Notes: generated from the sequence alone by a model not told the origin. Counted from the first letter of the stretch, positions 24,101 through 37,678 are shown. The stretch: DNA of 64,000 nt from Absidia repens (GCA_002105175.1 MCGE01000026.1:493115-557114); one strand, 5' to 3'. Translations and numbers: made by a program.

Positions 24101-27100
24101 TCACGATTCTGTCTCTTTTTTGTTTTTTTCTGTGCATACCCATTCGTCTTCATCAACGTCATTATCCTCTAAATCCAATGCCTTTTCTTTTTGCTTTCGG
24201 ACTTCGTCCTCTTCATCAACATCTTTCGCTGTGGCAAACATCCGATTCATTGTATCTTGGCGTTGTTGTTCTTCACTAACTTGCTTTTTCCCGGATTCAA
24301 ATTTCGCCTTTGATCGTGCAGCTTGTGGAGGAGGTGGGGCCTTGGACACTTGAAATGCCAGCAAATAAAATGTCAGTCGCTTTCATCTTCCCCACTTTTT
24401 TTGTTTTTTTTTTGTTTGATTTTGATTTGCTTACATGGCGTCATATCGGAGGGTTGAAGAGAGATAGTTTCCAAAGGTTTGTCATTTCCCTGGAGCCAGT
24501 CAGCACCGTCTTGGGTAGAGTGTTCGATGTCTAATGTTGGGATAAATATGTCGTCTTGGAAAAATTCAGGCTGAATAATAATAATAATAATATCAGCAGA
24601 GTTCTCTGTTTCATGTCCCTTCCTCAATTTTTTTTTACGAGTACTTACACGAGCACGAGGTACATAAACCCCCACAGGCTCGATGGTGGTAGATGTCAGT
24701 CGATAAAATTTACCAATTTCCAATGACTTGATGTTGCAAAGTCGTTTCGGTAAAAATGAAAAGCCTTGTTGCAAAGAACCAAATTCCAATTTTGTCAAAG
24801 GAGTCAACGTAGAGTCATTTTCAAACTCGTAAGTATGAATAGTTCTATCACCCTATAGATATGAGGTTAGTTATCATGAAGTCTATTCATTCACACAGAT
24901 GGTATATCTCCTTCTTCTTACCTTTCCAGCAATATAAAGTATTTTGCAATCCCTATCAAAGTGTACGTTCATGATACTTGGTGACACATCGATGGATTTT
25001 TTTGTCAAAGGAGGACCAGTCATGTCAGAAGTTGTATCATACAATAATATTTCCCGCATCGAGCCCAAGCCAAAACCCACACTGACCAAGAATCGTTGAT
25101 CATCCAACCAAGCCAAGCGACTGGGGCGAATGCCTTGATGAGATTTGGCTTGACCAATCACATCTCCAGTGCGGGCATCCACTATCCGTAATAGTTTCTC
25201 TTTGTTAACGGTTGCAATCGCTTTGCCATCAGGCCGCCATGCCATGGCCAAAATCGTGTCTTTGTGAATATCCGTATATGCTGATGTTGCTGAGGACGAC
25301 GTCGTACTCCAAATTCTTAACGTGGGTGTGTCAAGATCTTGAGATGCTGTTGCCAATATGTGCTTTGCTGTAGGATGATAAGCGAGAAGACTGACCTTAT
25401 CCATATGGGGATCTATATATACATGTGTTTTTTGTGAGTTCATTTTCCGTTCATTAACCTTTTTTCTTTCCCTCTGCTAACCTTGTAATACAGCCATTGT
25501 TTCAGAGAGATCTTCTTCCAGACCATTTTCGGGGATTCTAAATAATCGGATCTTGTTGTCGTCAGAGGCAGTTGCCAAAACGTGAGCATCAAAAGGATCA
25601 AATTGAAAGTAAGTGACATCGGAACCAGTAAGAATACATGGGAGACGTGTAGGCAGTCTGCCACCAGTCGAAGAGCCAGCGGAAATAATGCCAATGCGAC
25701 CACCAGGGCCAGACAGAGGAATGGCAATAAACTTGGCATTGGCTTGAATCAATTCTGTTGTTCCGCTTTTGTTAAAGTCTAGTCCATTCAAATCGTCGTA
25801 ATGGGTACTTGGATGATATGTTTTGTTGTTGATGTATTTGTAGACAGAGGGATTGGCGGCGCCATATTTCGGAAGGACTTTTTTCGCAGTCGATGTTGAT
25901 GGTGAGGTTGATGTTGCTGATGCTGCTGGTGCTGTTGTTGTAGCAGCAGAAGAGTCGACTGCAGTCGATTTTCCATGGTTTTGTGTTGGTGCTGTTTGCG
26001 CTGATGTCGTGTTTTCAAGTTTCTGGGTGGATGCTGCGTCTGTAGGGGTTGTGTTATCGATACGAATGGGTTCAGCCAATGCTTGTGTGTGTTTGACTGG
26101 AGCAGTGTCGTTGGTAGTGCCTTGAGATTCCGGTATAATGGTAGACCGAGGGAGTTGTTTTTTTGAAGGATCCAGGGACACAGTAGCAACTTGAGATGTT
26201 TTGCCAGCAAACCATTCCGCACTAGATAATGCAGGTTCTAGTAAAAAATAAAATAAAATACATACACATTATAACCATTATACGTAAACGGAAAAATATA
26301 AGGTCCACTTACCTGATCCTTTTGTGTCAGGGAAGAGACTCCCATGGAAATCAATATATTGCTAAAAAGAAAGAATCATTGAGTTGGAAGTCTTAAATAA
26401 CGAATTTTTGAGATTCTCACCTTTCTTGGGACCTGATAAGAAACAGGGATCACAGCGTTGTTGGACACAGTGAGAAGACGTGCTATTTCAGTATGCATGA
26501 CATCCAATGATTGTTTCGGTAATAATGTTGCGCCAAGCAAAGACGAGTTTGTACCGCATGTTAAGTTGTCAGATACAGTAGGGTTTGAAGAAGAGACATC
26601 ACTGAGTTGTAAAGATCGAATAACTGCATCGCCACGGCTGATCAAATACATAGTTTCAGTATCGTCATCATAAAGAGGGAGAAGAGTTCCAGTGGAAGTG
26701 TCCAATAATTTCATCATGTACGGTTTGGAAAGGTTGCGAGTATCCCAAATGCCATATTCACGACTTCGCATCTAAACAAAAATAGCAACAGCATTCAGTA
26801 AAAGATGACGTTAGGATGTATATATTCTTACCTTGTTCATGCCAACTGTAAATATGTTATTCGAGTTATTGAGCCATACCACACGCGACCCCTTGATTCC
26901 TTCATGACCTGGACCAGCCTAAAAGGAAAGAAAAGCTGAGCATATTGACATCGCCAAGACCACCTTTTGCAAAATCATGACGTTTACCTGAACCAATTTT
27001 TCCTCCGATCTTGGATCCCACACTTGCACGGTGTCTTTTCCGCAAGTCGCCAAGAGTGACGCATCAGATTTCCAAGAGAATGAATGCATTGGCACCGATC

Positions 27101-27877
27101 CCGATAGTTCATAAGCACATGATGATTTTTCGATGTCCCAGATGCACACTGCTTTGCCATCGTTTCCCAAGGTTGTAAGAATCTAAGTAATATAAAACTA
27201 TAAGCATATCACCAGGTATTTTTTATTTATTTATTATCATACCTGGTCAGCAGTAGGGTGGAATCGAATCATATCCACACGTCTTGAAGGCGTCTTAAAA
27301 GTAGTTGAGCAAATCGGATCCGTCACGGTATCATTATATTCAGGGATTTTCCACACCTTGACCTATATCGAGAAAGAGAATGTGGATGAGTGAGTTGCTC
27401 AGTTTCTGAATTGTATTCTTTTTACGTACCATCGAATCTTCACCACCTGTTGCTAGTACATTGTCATGAAATGGAGAAAAGTGCCAATCGGATAGACGGG
27501 CGCCATGAGCTTGGAATACACGCGCTTGAGCAGCACACCCTTTTCCTGGTTGATTCAAAGGTAAAAGCCCCAATGTTCCACCGCCTAATATAAAAACATT
27601 AGAAAATATTGTCATTAATTTACTGTAAGGCTTACCTGACCAATTCAAAGCAATCCATGATTTGTTCGCTTGAACCAAGGCTGAACTATCAGATGATGAG
27701 GTACCTACTGGAATATCAGCATACCAAAGCTGTCAGAAATATATAGATATATAAAACGGCCTGTATTAAATACGTATATTCCAATAAATTTCTTTTTAAA
27801 TAAATAATTACCTCCTTTTTCTCCACGGTTCCTACAGCGTTTCGATATTTGTTGACATTTTGGAAACGCTTGCTCAT
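24101..27877 (-). CDS. CORO7: Coronin-7-type protein with two WD40 propellers
   Basis: A gene of about 13 exons that I estimate encodes 900-960 residues. Exon 1 (27877-27812) encodes MSKRFQNVNKYRNAVG; exon 2 (27729-27636) encodes LWYADIPVG. The first propeller contains DWHFSPFHDNVLATGGED, MIRFHPTADQ, SWKSDASLLATCGKD, QVWDPRSEEKLVQ and YGIWDTRNLSKPYM. A Ser/Thr/Ala-rich linker (about 26180-25880) leads to a second propeller starting PKYGAANPSVYKY and including YFQFDPFDAHVLATASDDNK, AYHPTAKHILATASQD and MAWRPDGKAIATVNKE. The end has FFQDDIFIPTLDIE, the coronin FQDDLYP-type motif, then a charged coil and an acidic tail with one Trp (EDNDVDEDEWV). Tandem propellers plus an acidic-Trp tail define coronin-7/POD1, which acts in Golgi-endosome trafficking and actin/Arp2/3 regulation. 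It shares a 185-bp promoter with the divergent gene at 28063. Confidence 0.92.
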
Positions 27878-28062
27878 TTTGTCGATGTAAGAAAAAGAAA
27901 AAGCGAAAAATGGAAAAAGGGTGGATTTTTCGATTTTTGGATTTTGCGCATTTTAAACGCCGTCCAAAACTTTTGATATGATTATGGCTGAAAGATGTTT
28001 CTTTCATTTCTCTTTTTCCTTTTCTCCTCGTTCCCTTATTGAATCTATTGTTTTATTCCATC

Positions 28063-28601
28063 ATGCGTTTTTTTAACGTCACATCCTCACCGAGTACTGC
28101 TGCAACAAGCTCGAATTTTAAACAAAAGGCTATCGTTGGAAGTACTTTTGGTCTATGTATGGGTGTGGCAGCTCTTGGCACGGCAAATTTCTTTGGGTAA
28201 GGTCAACCATCCCATCTTTACTTTATATCTCTCTTACCCCTTTTCAACACTTGGCTAACTCTGTTTTTCTTCTCTCTCTCCATTTTTAATACAAACTATA
28301 GATATAATGGAAGAACTGTATCTCGATACATGGTTAGCTCGGCCGTTTCTTTAGCTACTTTATTAGGTATGTGTTTTATGATGATTTTTGATAAGATGAA
28401 GTATTGGATGAAACTGATATACTTCCTCTAGGTGCACAACAACTGATCACAAAAGAACCTTTCCCAGCACTACTTTACCAATCATCCGCTTCTCATGCTA
28501 ACACACCACTACAACATCTTCGATTATTGAATAATTCTCCTCCTACGATGTCCATCCAATCCAATTCACCTTTATTTGTCCATATCCACAACAGTACTTG
28601 A
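28063..28601 (+). CDS. Small two-helix membrane protein, unknown
   Basis: Three exons (28063-28196, 28302-28366, 28432-28601) give 122 residues. The N-terminus is basic and Ser/Thr-rich, possibly mitochondrial. Two hydrophobic segments follow (IVGSTFGLCMGVAALGTANF and YMVSSAVSLATLLGAQQL), with Gly/Ala spacing that would pack as a hairpin. The remaining 45 residues are polar. Both splice phases are clean, which supports a real gene. The layout resembles small inner-membrane or ER proteins, but I cannot name a family. The 3' flank holds a long CAT/CATCAT-rich stretch (28,690-28,790). Confidence 0.75.
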
Positions 28602-30469
28602 AAGGAAATAGAACAACAAGATATAAAAAAAAACAGGAATAGCATGTGAACATAGGACAAATCAGAAGAATTGGAAACAATCAACAACAATAACATCATC
28701 ATCATTACCATCATCATCTTCGTCATCATCATCAATATCAAGATCATTACCAACAATCAATCATTGAAACATTATCATCATCAACCTAGTCATTTTGGAT
28801 ACTCTCAGGGCTTCGTCTGTGTAACTTAAATATGGTAAACACTCCACCGAAACTGTATTTAGTATATCAGTAGTAACAGCAACAGAGCAATTGTATTAGT
28901 GCTAGTAGCAAAAATAGTGGTATTAGTAGAATGTAGTAGAACGTAGTTGTCGCTTTTTTTTAGTATACCCATAACCCCCCGCTCTCTCTCTCTCTCTTCC
29001 CCCCTACACCCTTTTTATTATTATTGTATATCCCCTTCAACATATTACTTTTTGATATAGTATATATATAATATACATCTTCAATAAAAAACAAGAATTC
29101 TTTTTCATTTTATTTATCGACACTGAAATTAATGAATCGCTTCTTATTTTGTTATGTATGAATGTGCTCAGTATGCAGTAATGATAGACGTTATACATTT
29201 CGCCTTTTTTATTTTGTATATATACATATATATATGTATTCTTACTGTCCTTTTTTTTTTTTTTTTTTTTTTAAAAAAAAAGCAAATATATTTTCATCAA
29301 GGGTCTCAGCAAAGAGTGTAATTATGAAAATAATAAACAGTTTATTCATTATTGACTGGTGATATATTATTATACATATGGGCAACATATTATGTTCATT
29401 TACAAGATACAGATAAAGTTGGACAGTTGTACATCCGCATGTGTGCAGCATATGATATTGTATTGATAAAGTAAAATACCTCTCTCCAAGCTTATCCACA
29501 ACGATCACTCTTCCTCCCCCCACCCCTTTCAACATAAATGCCTCCTTCCCGCCGATTCTTTGTCGGAATCTTCCCAAATCTCCACACAAGTGGGGTTTTC
29601 TCCACTCCCTGAATTTTTAAACTTAACATGTGATACAATATCAACGATCGATTATTATAGTTGAAGAAAACAACCCCGAAAGCATTTATTTGAAAAACTG
29701 GATCATTTTACTAGCTGAACAATGCAGTATAATGCATAATTCGTCTTGCTGTTGAATAAGAAAGTATGTAGTATATTTTAAATCAACGTCTCCTACATCG
29801 GCACGAATGAGTTCGAGTGACACTCAATTTCGATATCTCTAAAACTTGAAATACCGCCAGCCAATGAACATTATTGGAAAAAAGCACACATCAAAGATCG
29901 TTGAATAATCATTTGAAGATGCAGTTGCTTTCATTTTATTTTTAGTACGAAGAAAATGATTATTTGCGTGTCATTAAATCGGTATGAAAATCCTCCAAGA
30001 TATAAAAAATTGTATCCATTGAAAGGGGTGTTACGATTGACTGGCAATGCGCATTAAAAGTATTAATAATGTTTTTTAGCATTAGCATTGGCTCAAGCGG
30101 AGTTTTTTGGGTGGCTTCTCTTTTATCATCATATGGCTGGCTGATGAAACGTCGCTACTACAAGATCAAGCGCATTTATGCCAAAAAGAGCCTACAGTCA
30201 CGCGTCTAGATGCCATTTGATTGGCTGATTCCCTGCTTGAAAAATAAAGCGGTTTACACCACAGCAACATTTTGATATATATTTATAAAAAAAAAGTTTT
30301 TTGTTGTTTGCCTTGTACCTTTTCTCTCCAGTCAGTTTCCCCTTTTCCCTCTCTCCACTTTTTTCTTCTTCTTCTTTCTTTTTTGTTTTATTTTTATTTG
30401 TACCTGTCACTTTTTAACCACTGGCCAATATATTCCATATACATCATCTTGGACCTTTTTTTTTGTACC
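28602..30469. other. Intergenic, AT-rich with a T22/A9 hairpin
   Basis: No gene supported. 29251-29281 is T22 followed by A9, which can fold back on itself. The 30,210-30,290 part holds ATTGGCTGATT (an inverted CCAAT-type box) and TATATTTATAAA, plausible promoter elements for the gene starting at 30470. Confidence 0.6.
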
Positions 30470-32410
30470 ATGGATATTGAACGCAGTTATATTCATTCTT
30501 CTCACTCAGACACAACTCCATCTGGATATTATGCAGGCGGACATACTATCCGCAACTCCACCTTCAACTCCCTCGTTAGCAAAGAACAGCAAGAACCCCA
30601 TTTGACACAAGAAGAACCTATCAGCACACCTATTCCTCAACAAGCTTCAATAACATCACCACCTTCTATCATTCATCATGCCCGACTTACCTCTCTCAAG
30701 CAAGATGGTCATAGAACAACTGTATCAGATGATGAGCAACACTCTCAAACGACAAGAACTGCTACTAGTGCCTATTTACCATCCATGTATTTGGCAAGAA
30801 GGGATAAACGCAAAAGCAGTCCTGCGGTGCTTGGGCTGCTGGGACTGGGAGAAGAACAGGAAGCGAAACTAGGTGAGCATCTCTCTTTACACCGCAATTC
30901 TATCGAAGCTGCTATGCTTTTGGCCAATTTTAATCGACCCCAAACAAAACCATCCTCTCCTGTCCTTGAAAACAGTAAGTCAAAACAAAATAAAACAAGT
31001 TATGCGCATGAAACATGGGACTAATATTCGTATTATAGAAGAAGCTACTTGGAAAGATACATTGTCAGTGGGATCCAATCCGGACAAGAAGACTAATTCA
31101 TTTTGGGAAGGCACAGCAACACCGGCTTCTACTCATCAAAGACCGCGACGGTACTCGTTCGATAGCAAAATGTCCTGGGAATCCATGTCGAAACAATTCC
31201 TAGATCAAGCTTCCTTATTACAAGAGCTCAAAGTGAAACCTATCAAGTTATCATCAATTACTACCTCTTCTTCGTCTCTTTCTTCGTCGTCTGCCATCTC
31301 TAGTCCTCGTATCAAGTCAAAAACATGGTACTCTGAATCAATGGAACAAGAACAGAAACTACAACAAGGTTATCACGAACATTATCCTGGACAATCTTTT
31401 CACCCCCCTTCTGGCACTGTTTACCATACCATCTATTCATCAAATCAGCCGTTGCTTAGCAATGATCAACGCCAATTGACTCCCATGCAACAACAACAAC
31501 CTGGTTATTATCCATACCCTCAACAACATTACTACTTTCCTGGAAAGATACCTTTATCAACCAACACTACCCCAACCGAGGACAACAATAATAATGGAAT
31601 GATGATGATGCACCCTTATCACCCCCATCATGTTTATCCACCCATGGTGCCGCCTCATCTTCATCCTCTTCATCCAACCCAACATCATCCTTATCATCTT
31701 CAACATTTGCATCAACAATCTCAGGCGATGGCAGCGGCAGCAACAGCGGCACCAACTGTCAAACCTAAACGGAAGCGACGGGATCAAGCCGAAGGCGACG
31801 AAACCCTGGATCAAGTGATGCCTGGCGATGCTGATTTCCCGGATATGGCGGAGCGAGATGTAGAGGCTGCTCGGAATGATGTGGAAGCTCGACCTCGACG
31901 ACAAAAATTACGATATATCGGTGATATGTACACTCCTCAGTGGGTACGTTACAATGGTCAATCGAAGGAAGGGTTATGTGATACTTGCAAACCTGGAAAA
32001 TGGCTACAATTGAAAAATAGTGCTTTTTGGTAAGTTCGTCATCCTCTTTATCTATCAATTTTTTTTTTTTTTTTGCTCATTCTTATTTATTGAATATATA
32101 TTTATTAATAGGTACCACAAGCAGTTTTTCCACGGGATTTCATCAGTGTCAGGGGCCGAATTCATGAAACCTATGGATACACGTTGGGTGGATCAAGATA
32201 TTGTTGAAGGATTATGTCATCAATGCCAACAATGGGTCTCTGTTAGTAATGTGAAACGAAAGAACAGTGTTTTATGGTACCGCCACGCTCACAAGGTAGG
32301 GAAAAAGAGGCCTCATAAATTAGCAGTCTTCGAAAACTCATATATTAAAATCTATTCTATAGTGTCACGTCTATCACAAACCCAAAAATGGATCACCAAA
32401 AACAAGATAA
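30470..32410 (+). CDS. Rua1-type C-terminal zinc domain transcription regulator
   Basis: Four exons (30470-30974, 31039-32029, 32112-32295, 32363-32410) give 575 residues. The first two thirds are low complexity: Ser/Thr/Pro-rich, RKSSPAVLGLLGLGEE, RRYSFDSKMSWESMSKQF, then His/Pro/Gln/Tyr-rich runs. A KPKRKRRD nuclear signal precedes the C-terminal domain. That domain has YTPQWVRYNGQSKEGLCDTC, KNSAFWYHKQFFHGISSVSG, EGLCHQCQQWV, LWYRHAHKCHVYH: paired CxxC and His/Cys motifs that match the fungal Rua1 C-terminal domain. Rua1 in Ustilago activates a glycolipid biosynthesis cluster; here only a DNA-binding regulatory role can be inferred. An upstream in-frame ATG would add a hydrophobic AT-rich leader and is not preferred. 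Confidence 0.88.
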
Positions 32411-32567
32411 GAAACTGGTTCTTTTTTACAAGGGAATCTGTAGTCTCTGTCTTTATATCAGCATCTCTTCCCCTTATAGTTATACACTACTTATTAGAAA
32501 AAAAAAACACATACATATTCCCTTTATCATACTCCAAAAAATGAACAAAAAAAAAAAAACACAACTC

Positions 32568-32599
<32 letters not shown>

Positions 32600-35500
32600 C
32601 TTTCTTCAAAAAGAAAAACAACAACAAAAAACAAGCCAACTACTCTCTCTCTTAGTATACTATTTCTATATCTTTACTTTATTCTATTGTATGTATATAT
32701 ATATTCACCTTTATTTTCTCTATTGATTCTTATTTTAATAAAATATGACATGAACGCAACATGTCCTTTTTTAAAATGTAATAAGTGCATTGATGTCTAC
32801 AAATTAAAGATATTTTGGGGACATTGTAATTGGGGATGGGGACGATGGTGTATTTGATTTCGCTAGTGGAGTGTCAGCTACGTAAAAGGTCACCCGCTCA
32901 AAATGTATAATTGAATAAAAACGTTTTACCTGACTTTTTGTTGTTTTATTTGTATTTTGTTATGGAACGTTATGTTATTCCATTTACCTTTCCTTTTTAC
33001 TATCATCATCATCTCAAAAGTTTACTTTCTTGTCAATTCATTTTGTTATATTTGGCCACAAAGCCTTTTTCCAACATAATGTAAGATCACTTTTGATCGT
33101 AGCTCCGATCAAGAGAATGGCGCCTTTTTTTTTTTTTTTATACATCGATCACGGTCATTACGGTCATTTTCAAGACCATCCAAAAATCACTGTCACTCCT
33201 TATTTTTTGAAGTCTAGTAAACGGGCACTGAGTATTACGGTTGACCGAAGTCACCTCATACCTAATCTTTCTCTAAACACACTGGCAGCACTGGCAGTTT
33301 TTCCACATGTACCTGTACAGTGCAGATATGCCTTTTTATCAAGACGAACTAGACGACTGAGATATTAATACTAGCAAGACAAGGTATACCTTAATCAGAT
33401 ACAGATACAAAGCTATGACACCTAAATCAACGCTAATCTAATAATTGTATGTATCATGACACATATATTGAGACGAAGATATATATATAATAATAACTTT
33501 TTTATTATCAAATGAATCAGAGGATAATAAAAAGACAGATGAAGCGTATTGATAAGCACTAAATTCAAAGAGCGGGGTTCATTGAAACAAGGAATCTAAT
33601 GGTCGTAACATGAGGGAGGCTAAAGGGAAAAAATGAACAACACCAATACAGAGGGACAAATGTAGAAAGGAATATAACGTACTATTCAATGTATGAGAAT
33701 GTCTAAAGGAATATCTGTTATTGAAGTACAACAACAGCCAACATCAATCTAAAGAGGCGCTGGTACAAAGGGGGATCTATTGTACAAGACATGAGAAAGA
33801 CTGACGGGACATTTTTTTCTCAAGTTGTAAAATGAGACACATTTTATTCAATTGTAGATACAAACTATAGGTAAATTAAAACTAAACTAAACTAAGCTAA
33901 TGGAGGGTCCAAAAAGCCAACTGATGGCGGTTCTAAATCCTAGATCCAAAATAAAAGGGGTTCCCCATGCATCTTGTAATCCCTGAGTCGGAACTCTTCT
34001 AAACTAGTCCTAATACTATTCTACGTCCAGCATAATCCCATAGAAGTTGAATGATGAAGAAAAAAAAAAAAAAAGAAGGAGAAAGAGAGACGAAAAAAAA
34101 AAAAATTGAGAGTAAATAAAATCCACGTGGGCGGGATCTGAAACACCGTTGAGGCCATGAGGCCCGCTAGAATGTAAAATGTCGAGAGCGTCAAATCTCA
34201 TCCCTATAACACACGCACACATATCATGTACCCAGGAAGTAGATCTATTTTTTTTTGGGGGGGGGTTAAGGCGGGGGCGGGGAAATGCACATCAGAGAGT
34301 ATTAACAGTCGGAGTAAACCAGGAGTGATCCTAGCCTTCCAGTCGCGGACAGATGGATGAGTAAATGATAGATTGAAAAATACAGACTTTGTGATGATAA
34401 AGAGAGAGCTGATGATTTATGAGAAAGTCGACCACAGAAAAATGAAATGGTTATGCCAATGAAAAAAATAGCGCAGTCTCAGATCGAAGTGTGCCGCGGA
34501 AGTTATGACCGTCGGATTTAACTCTCCTCTCCAATATTCTCTACGTAGATTTCCGCGCAGGCTTGCCCCAAAATAGGAGATGCGGGAAAAAAAAAAGAAG
34601 TACTGTATGTACTGTACTTACGATCACTCTGTACCTTATGACGAAAGTAACTTTAAAAAATGTTTTTTCCATACAGGTGTCATATCCTTAATTACTATAT
34701 TATACTGTAAGCCGTCAGGCCATGTTACTGGCGCTTTTTTGTTGGAACCCGAGAACCAATTTTATTGATGCATCCGCTTATCTTTGATGGGGCGAGAAAT
34801 TTCTGTTGTGATGACATATGATAATATGTATCATTTTCCCTATTGCATAGGAACCAAGAAACAACAATCCTTATATGTTAAAGAAAATATGGCCATTATC
34901 ATCATTATGTATATCCAATGCGACACCATCGGTATTGCTCTTCCGCGTGTGACCAAATAAAGGAACAAGAGAAAAAATGGTGAGAGAAAAGTTGCTAAGT
35001 TGACACACAATAATTAATCTAAACTCCTCCTCAAATCAAATAGACTTTTCACATCTTTCGCAGTCCAACCACAAACGATCACTTTTTTTTTTTTTTTTTT
35101 TTTGCATTCCGAGCATTTATCATTTCTTTTTCAGGTAACTCGGTTTCTATGGTTTATCTAAAAGTAGCGGTGACCATCATATTTATAGACACATTTTCTT
35201 AGTATCAGCTTAGAATAGTGGCAACTTCACCTAAAAAGCAAAAAAAAGGAGCGTATCACAGAGCCACTATTGTTCTAAAAAAAATTAAAAAGCAATAAAC
35301 GCCATGCATTCATTTTAGACAACACTGCGCCCTCTATTTCCATTTCGCTGTAAAATTTCATAAGATATCATAGGAGCAATTTTTATATTCATTTCATTTA
35401 GATGGTAAAAAGTAGTTTTTTTTTATTAGTGAAGTGACTATGTAAGTAAAAAAAAGAAAAAAAAGAAAAAAGGGGTGGGAATTTCATATAATTCAAGATA

Positions 35501-35676
35501 GTGTGATATAGATGATGTAAAAAGGAAGGGAGGATTTCATATAGTTCAAGATAGTGTGACATAAAAGGATGTAAAAGGAGAGGAAGGAGGATTGTATTGT
35601 ACTGTACATGATGATGATAAAATTAAACAAACTAAAAATCTAAACAATGCCAAGAGAGGATACTGGTTCTACCAAT
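32411..35676. other. Intergenic stretch with one long dispersed repeat
   Basis: No gene supported. It holds an AT dinucleotide tract (32,567-32,598), A/T homopolymers, a G10 run near 34,258 and the repeat copy listed separately. Confidence 0.6.
33480..34140 (-). repeat. Dispersed GGGGAAACCC-core repeat, copy 6, long
   Basis: Core at 33947-33966 with one change. It aligns along most of its length with the copy at 11,990-12,655, including the CCACGTGGG edge, the purine tract on the plus strand and the internal subrepeats. Confidence 0.82.
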
Positions 35677-36399
35677 CTAAACCAATCCATTTTTCAATTT
35701 CAGTAGTCGTTGACGTTCTTTTGTGCGCATGGCCTGTCGCTTGTTCTGGAACCAGATTTGTACCGTCCGTGGGCTCATTGCCAGCTGTTTCCCCAGTTCT
35801 GCCCTCATTTGAGTCGATGGAAAAAAGGTACGATCGAAGACTTGATTCAACGTTTCTAGTTGTTTGCTATTTGCCCTTTTGCGTTTTGCCTTGAGCGATT
35901 CTGATGCCTCTGATATTGATGTTCCAGTGGATAATTGGTCGTCGTCGTTGTTGCCGTCACTGTCGGTGTCATTCAGCTCATCGGTTTCTTTTTCTTCATT
36001 GTTGTAATTGATAGATATAGAAGATACATTACTGTCGTTTATTTCAGAGGAATAGGGAAGAGAGGACGACCGGCGCCTTTTATCGTTGACAATGTGGATA
36101 GTTGGTAAAAATGGACGAGATTGGAATGCCAAGTTAGGACGTGTACAATATGAAGTGGGTGGTAATAATGATTGTGTTGATGGCACGGTGGATTTTTCAT
36201 TAAAAGGGCATGGTAGGATATCGACGGGAGAGGGTGAGGAGCATGGTGATAATGATGGGGTTTTCATTGATGGTTCACATAGCAAATGAGAAATGGTTAA
36301 CGCAGTCGGTCGTATTGGTGGCGAAGCATGACTAGTCGATATTTCTTTGGTATCCATTTGATTAAGTTCTTGATTTAGCATATTGTGTACAGACAACAT
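35677..36399 (-). CDS. Homeodomain transcription factor
   Basis: A single-exon frame of 240 residues from this ATG. An upstream in-frame ATG at 36537 would add 46 residues translated from AT-rich sequence and is less likely. The C-terminal homeodomain (about residues 168-228) begins KAKRKRANSKQLETLNQVF, continues RTFFPSTQMRAELGKQLAMS and has the recognition helix RTVQIWFQNKRQAMR. The invariant Trp48, Phe49 and Asn51 are all present, and Gln at position 50. It is a typical 60-residue homeodomain rather than a three-residue-longer TALE type. The N-terminal part is Ser/Pro-rich with a KRRRSSS basic patch and an acidic DSDGNNDDD stretch. A DNA-binding regulator; targets unknown. Confidence 0.92.
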   Translation of the reverse strand: MLSVHNMLNQELNQMDTKEISTSHASPPIRPTALTISHLLCEPSMKTPSLSPCSSPSPVDILPCPFNEKSTVPSTQSLLPPTSYCTRPNLAFQSRPFLPTIHIVNDKRRRSSSLPYSSEINDSNVSSISINYNNEEKETDELNDTDSDGNNDDDQLSTGTSISEASESLKAKRKRANSKQLETLNQVFDRTFFPSTQMRAELGKQLAMSPRTVQIWFQNKRQAMRTKERQRLLKLKNGLV

Positions 36400-37678
36400 G
36401 GTGATTTTGATATATATGAAAATAAAATGATAAAAGGAAAGAGAAGATGAATAATCTATTTTGGCCATACTATAGGTTTTATCTGCAAAATTTAAAGTAC
36501 CGACCGAGAAATGAAAAAGCGATTGTCTATAATACATACAATGGTCATTTCAAATAGTAAAGTGATGAAAAAAAAAAAATCATTCGATTTTTCATTTCAC
36601 GTCGTACAATTTAGGGTCTGGTTTTTTTTTTCAAAGAGCAACCTTCCTATTTTGATTTTTCCCATCGGGGTTTAACATCATACATGAGAGAGTTGTGAGT
36701 TTGTTTTTAATATTATGTCAGTGGAGATGTCAAAATGAATCGATTGACCAAATTCAAAGATGGGTCTTATATTTAGCTACTTTTTAATAAGAATACTCAA
36801 TGCATGTTCATTTCACATGGAATATATCTGCCGATCTTTTTGAATTATTACGTTATTATCATACACTCAGTCAGTTACAATATCATATCATAAACCGACA
36901 CTCTATAATATAAAGTTGATTATTATCGATGGGGAAATTCCTTTTTAGTGTGAGAGCTACTTAATTTTTATGATATGTTCATTTATTTCTTCTCCATTTT
37001 GTCAGCCCATACTGAATACTGACGATCAGAGGTGACACTGCATCAGTTTTAGTTTACTTTCACAGCTTATTTCCATGTTAGGCAGACATCGTTTGGGCTA
37101 AATTCACCACAAGTCCTTCTTTGCTTCATGAAATTACACCTCCGCTATTCCTTGGCCTGCGCGAATTTAATCGAACGTCAAAAATACAAGAGGGGTAATG
37201 AGTTGTATCAGCTGACTCATAAGATATTTCTTGCTTTTTTCTTCAGTTGTCTTTTTTTTTCTTTTCTTTTCTTACAATCTGCTTTGAGACCGTCAAGTCT
37301 CCATAATTTGTTTCAATAAAAAAATCGTTCCCTGACTTGTCTACTGGCATGACTATCCTGTAACGGATCGACTACTCAGCAATCTTCGGATATAGTGCCC
37401 CTTTTTTTTTGGCAGATTGATCATGGATTTGATCAATGGTCAGCCTCCCGCATGGGATTTGGACGCTACCACTGAAGACACAGTTCATTATACCTAATTC
37501 TCAATTTTATCGTTTCATAATGAAATGACTGACTGCTTTGAAAAGAGCTTTTTTTTGAACCACAAAATTTATTCTTTGATTGATTCTCCGCTTTTTTTTC
37601 TTTTTTCTTTTTTTTTGGAAGCTCGCCAAATGAATTTAACTTTTTTCCTTCTTGCTGTGATTTCCTTGTCTTGCAACA
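36400..37678. other. Intergenic, no gene seen
   Basis: AT-rich DNA with short T runs. Open stretches here are short and lack motifs. Confidence 0.6.

Noticed and set aside
25477..26222. Overlapping frames in the second half of the coronin gene
   Set aside because: The minus frame ending in a WD40 blade is part of coronin-7; the other minus and plus frames are shadows of its low-complexity linker.
30198..30410. Lys/Glu-rich minus-strand frame
   Set aside because: It is the complement of a pyrimidine-rich promoter and leader of the Rua1-type gene.
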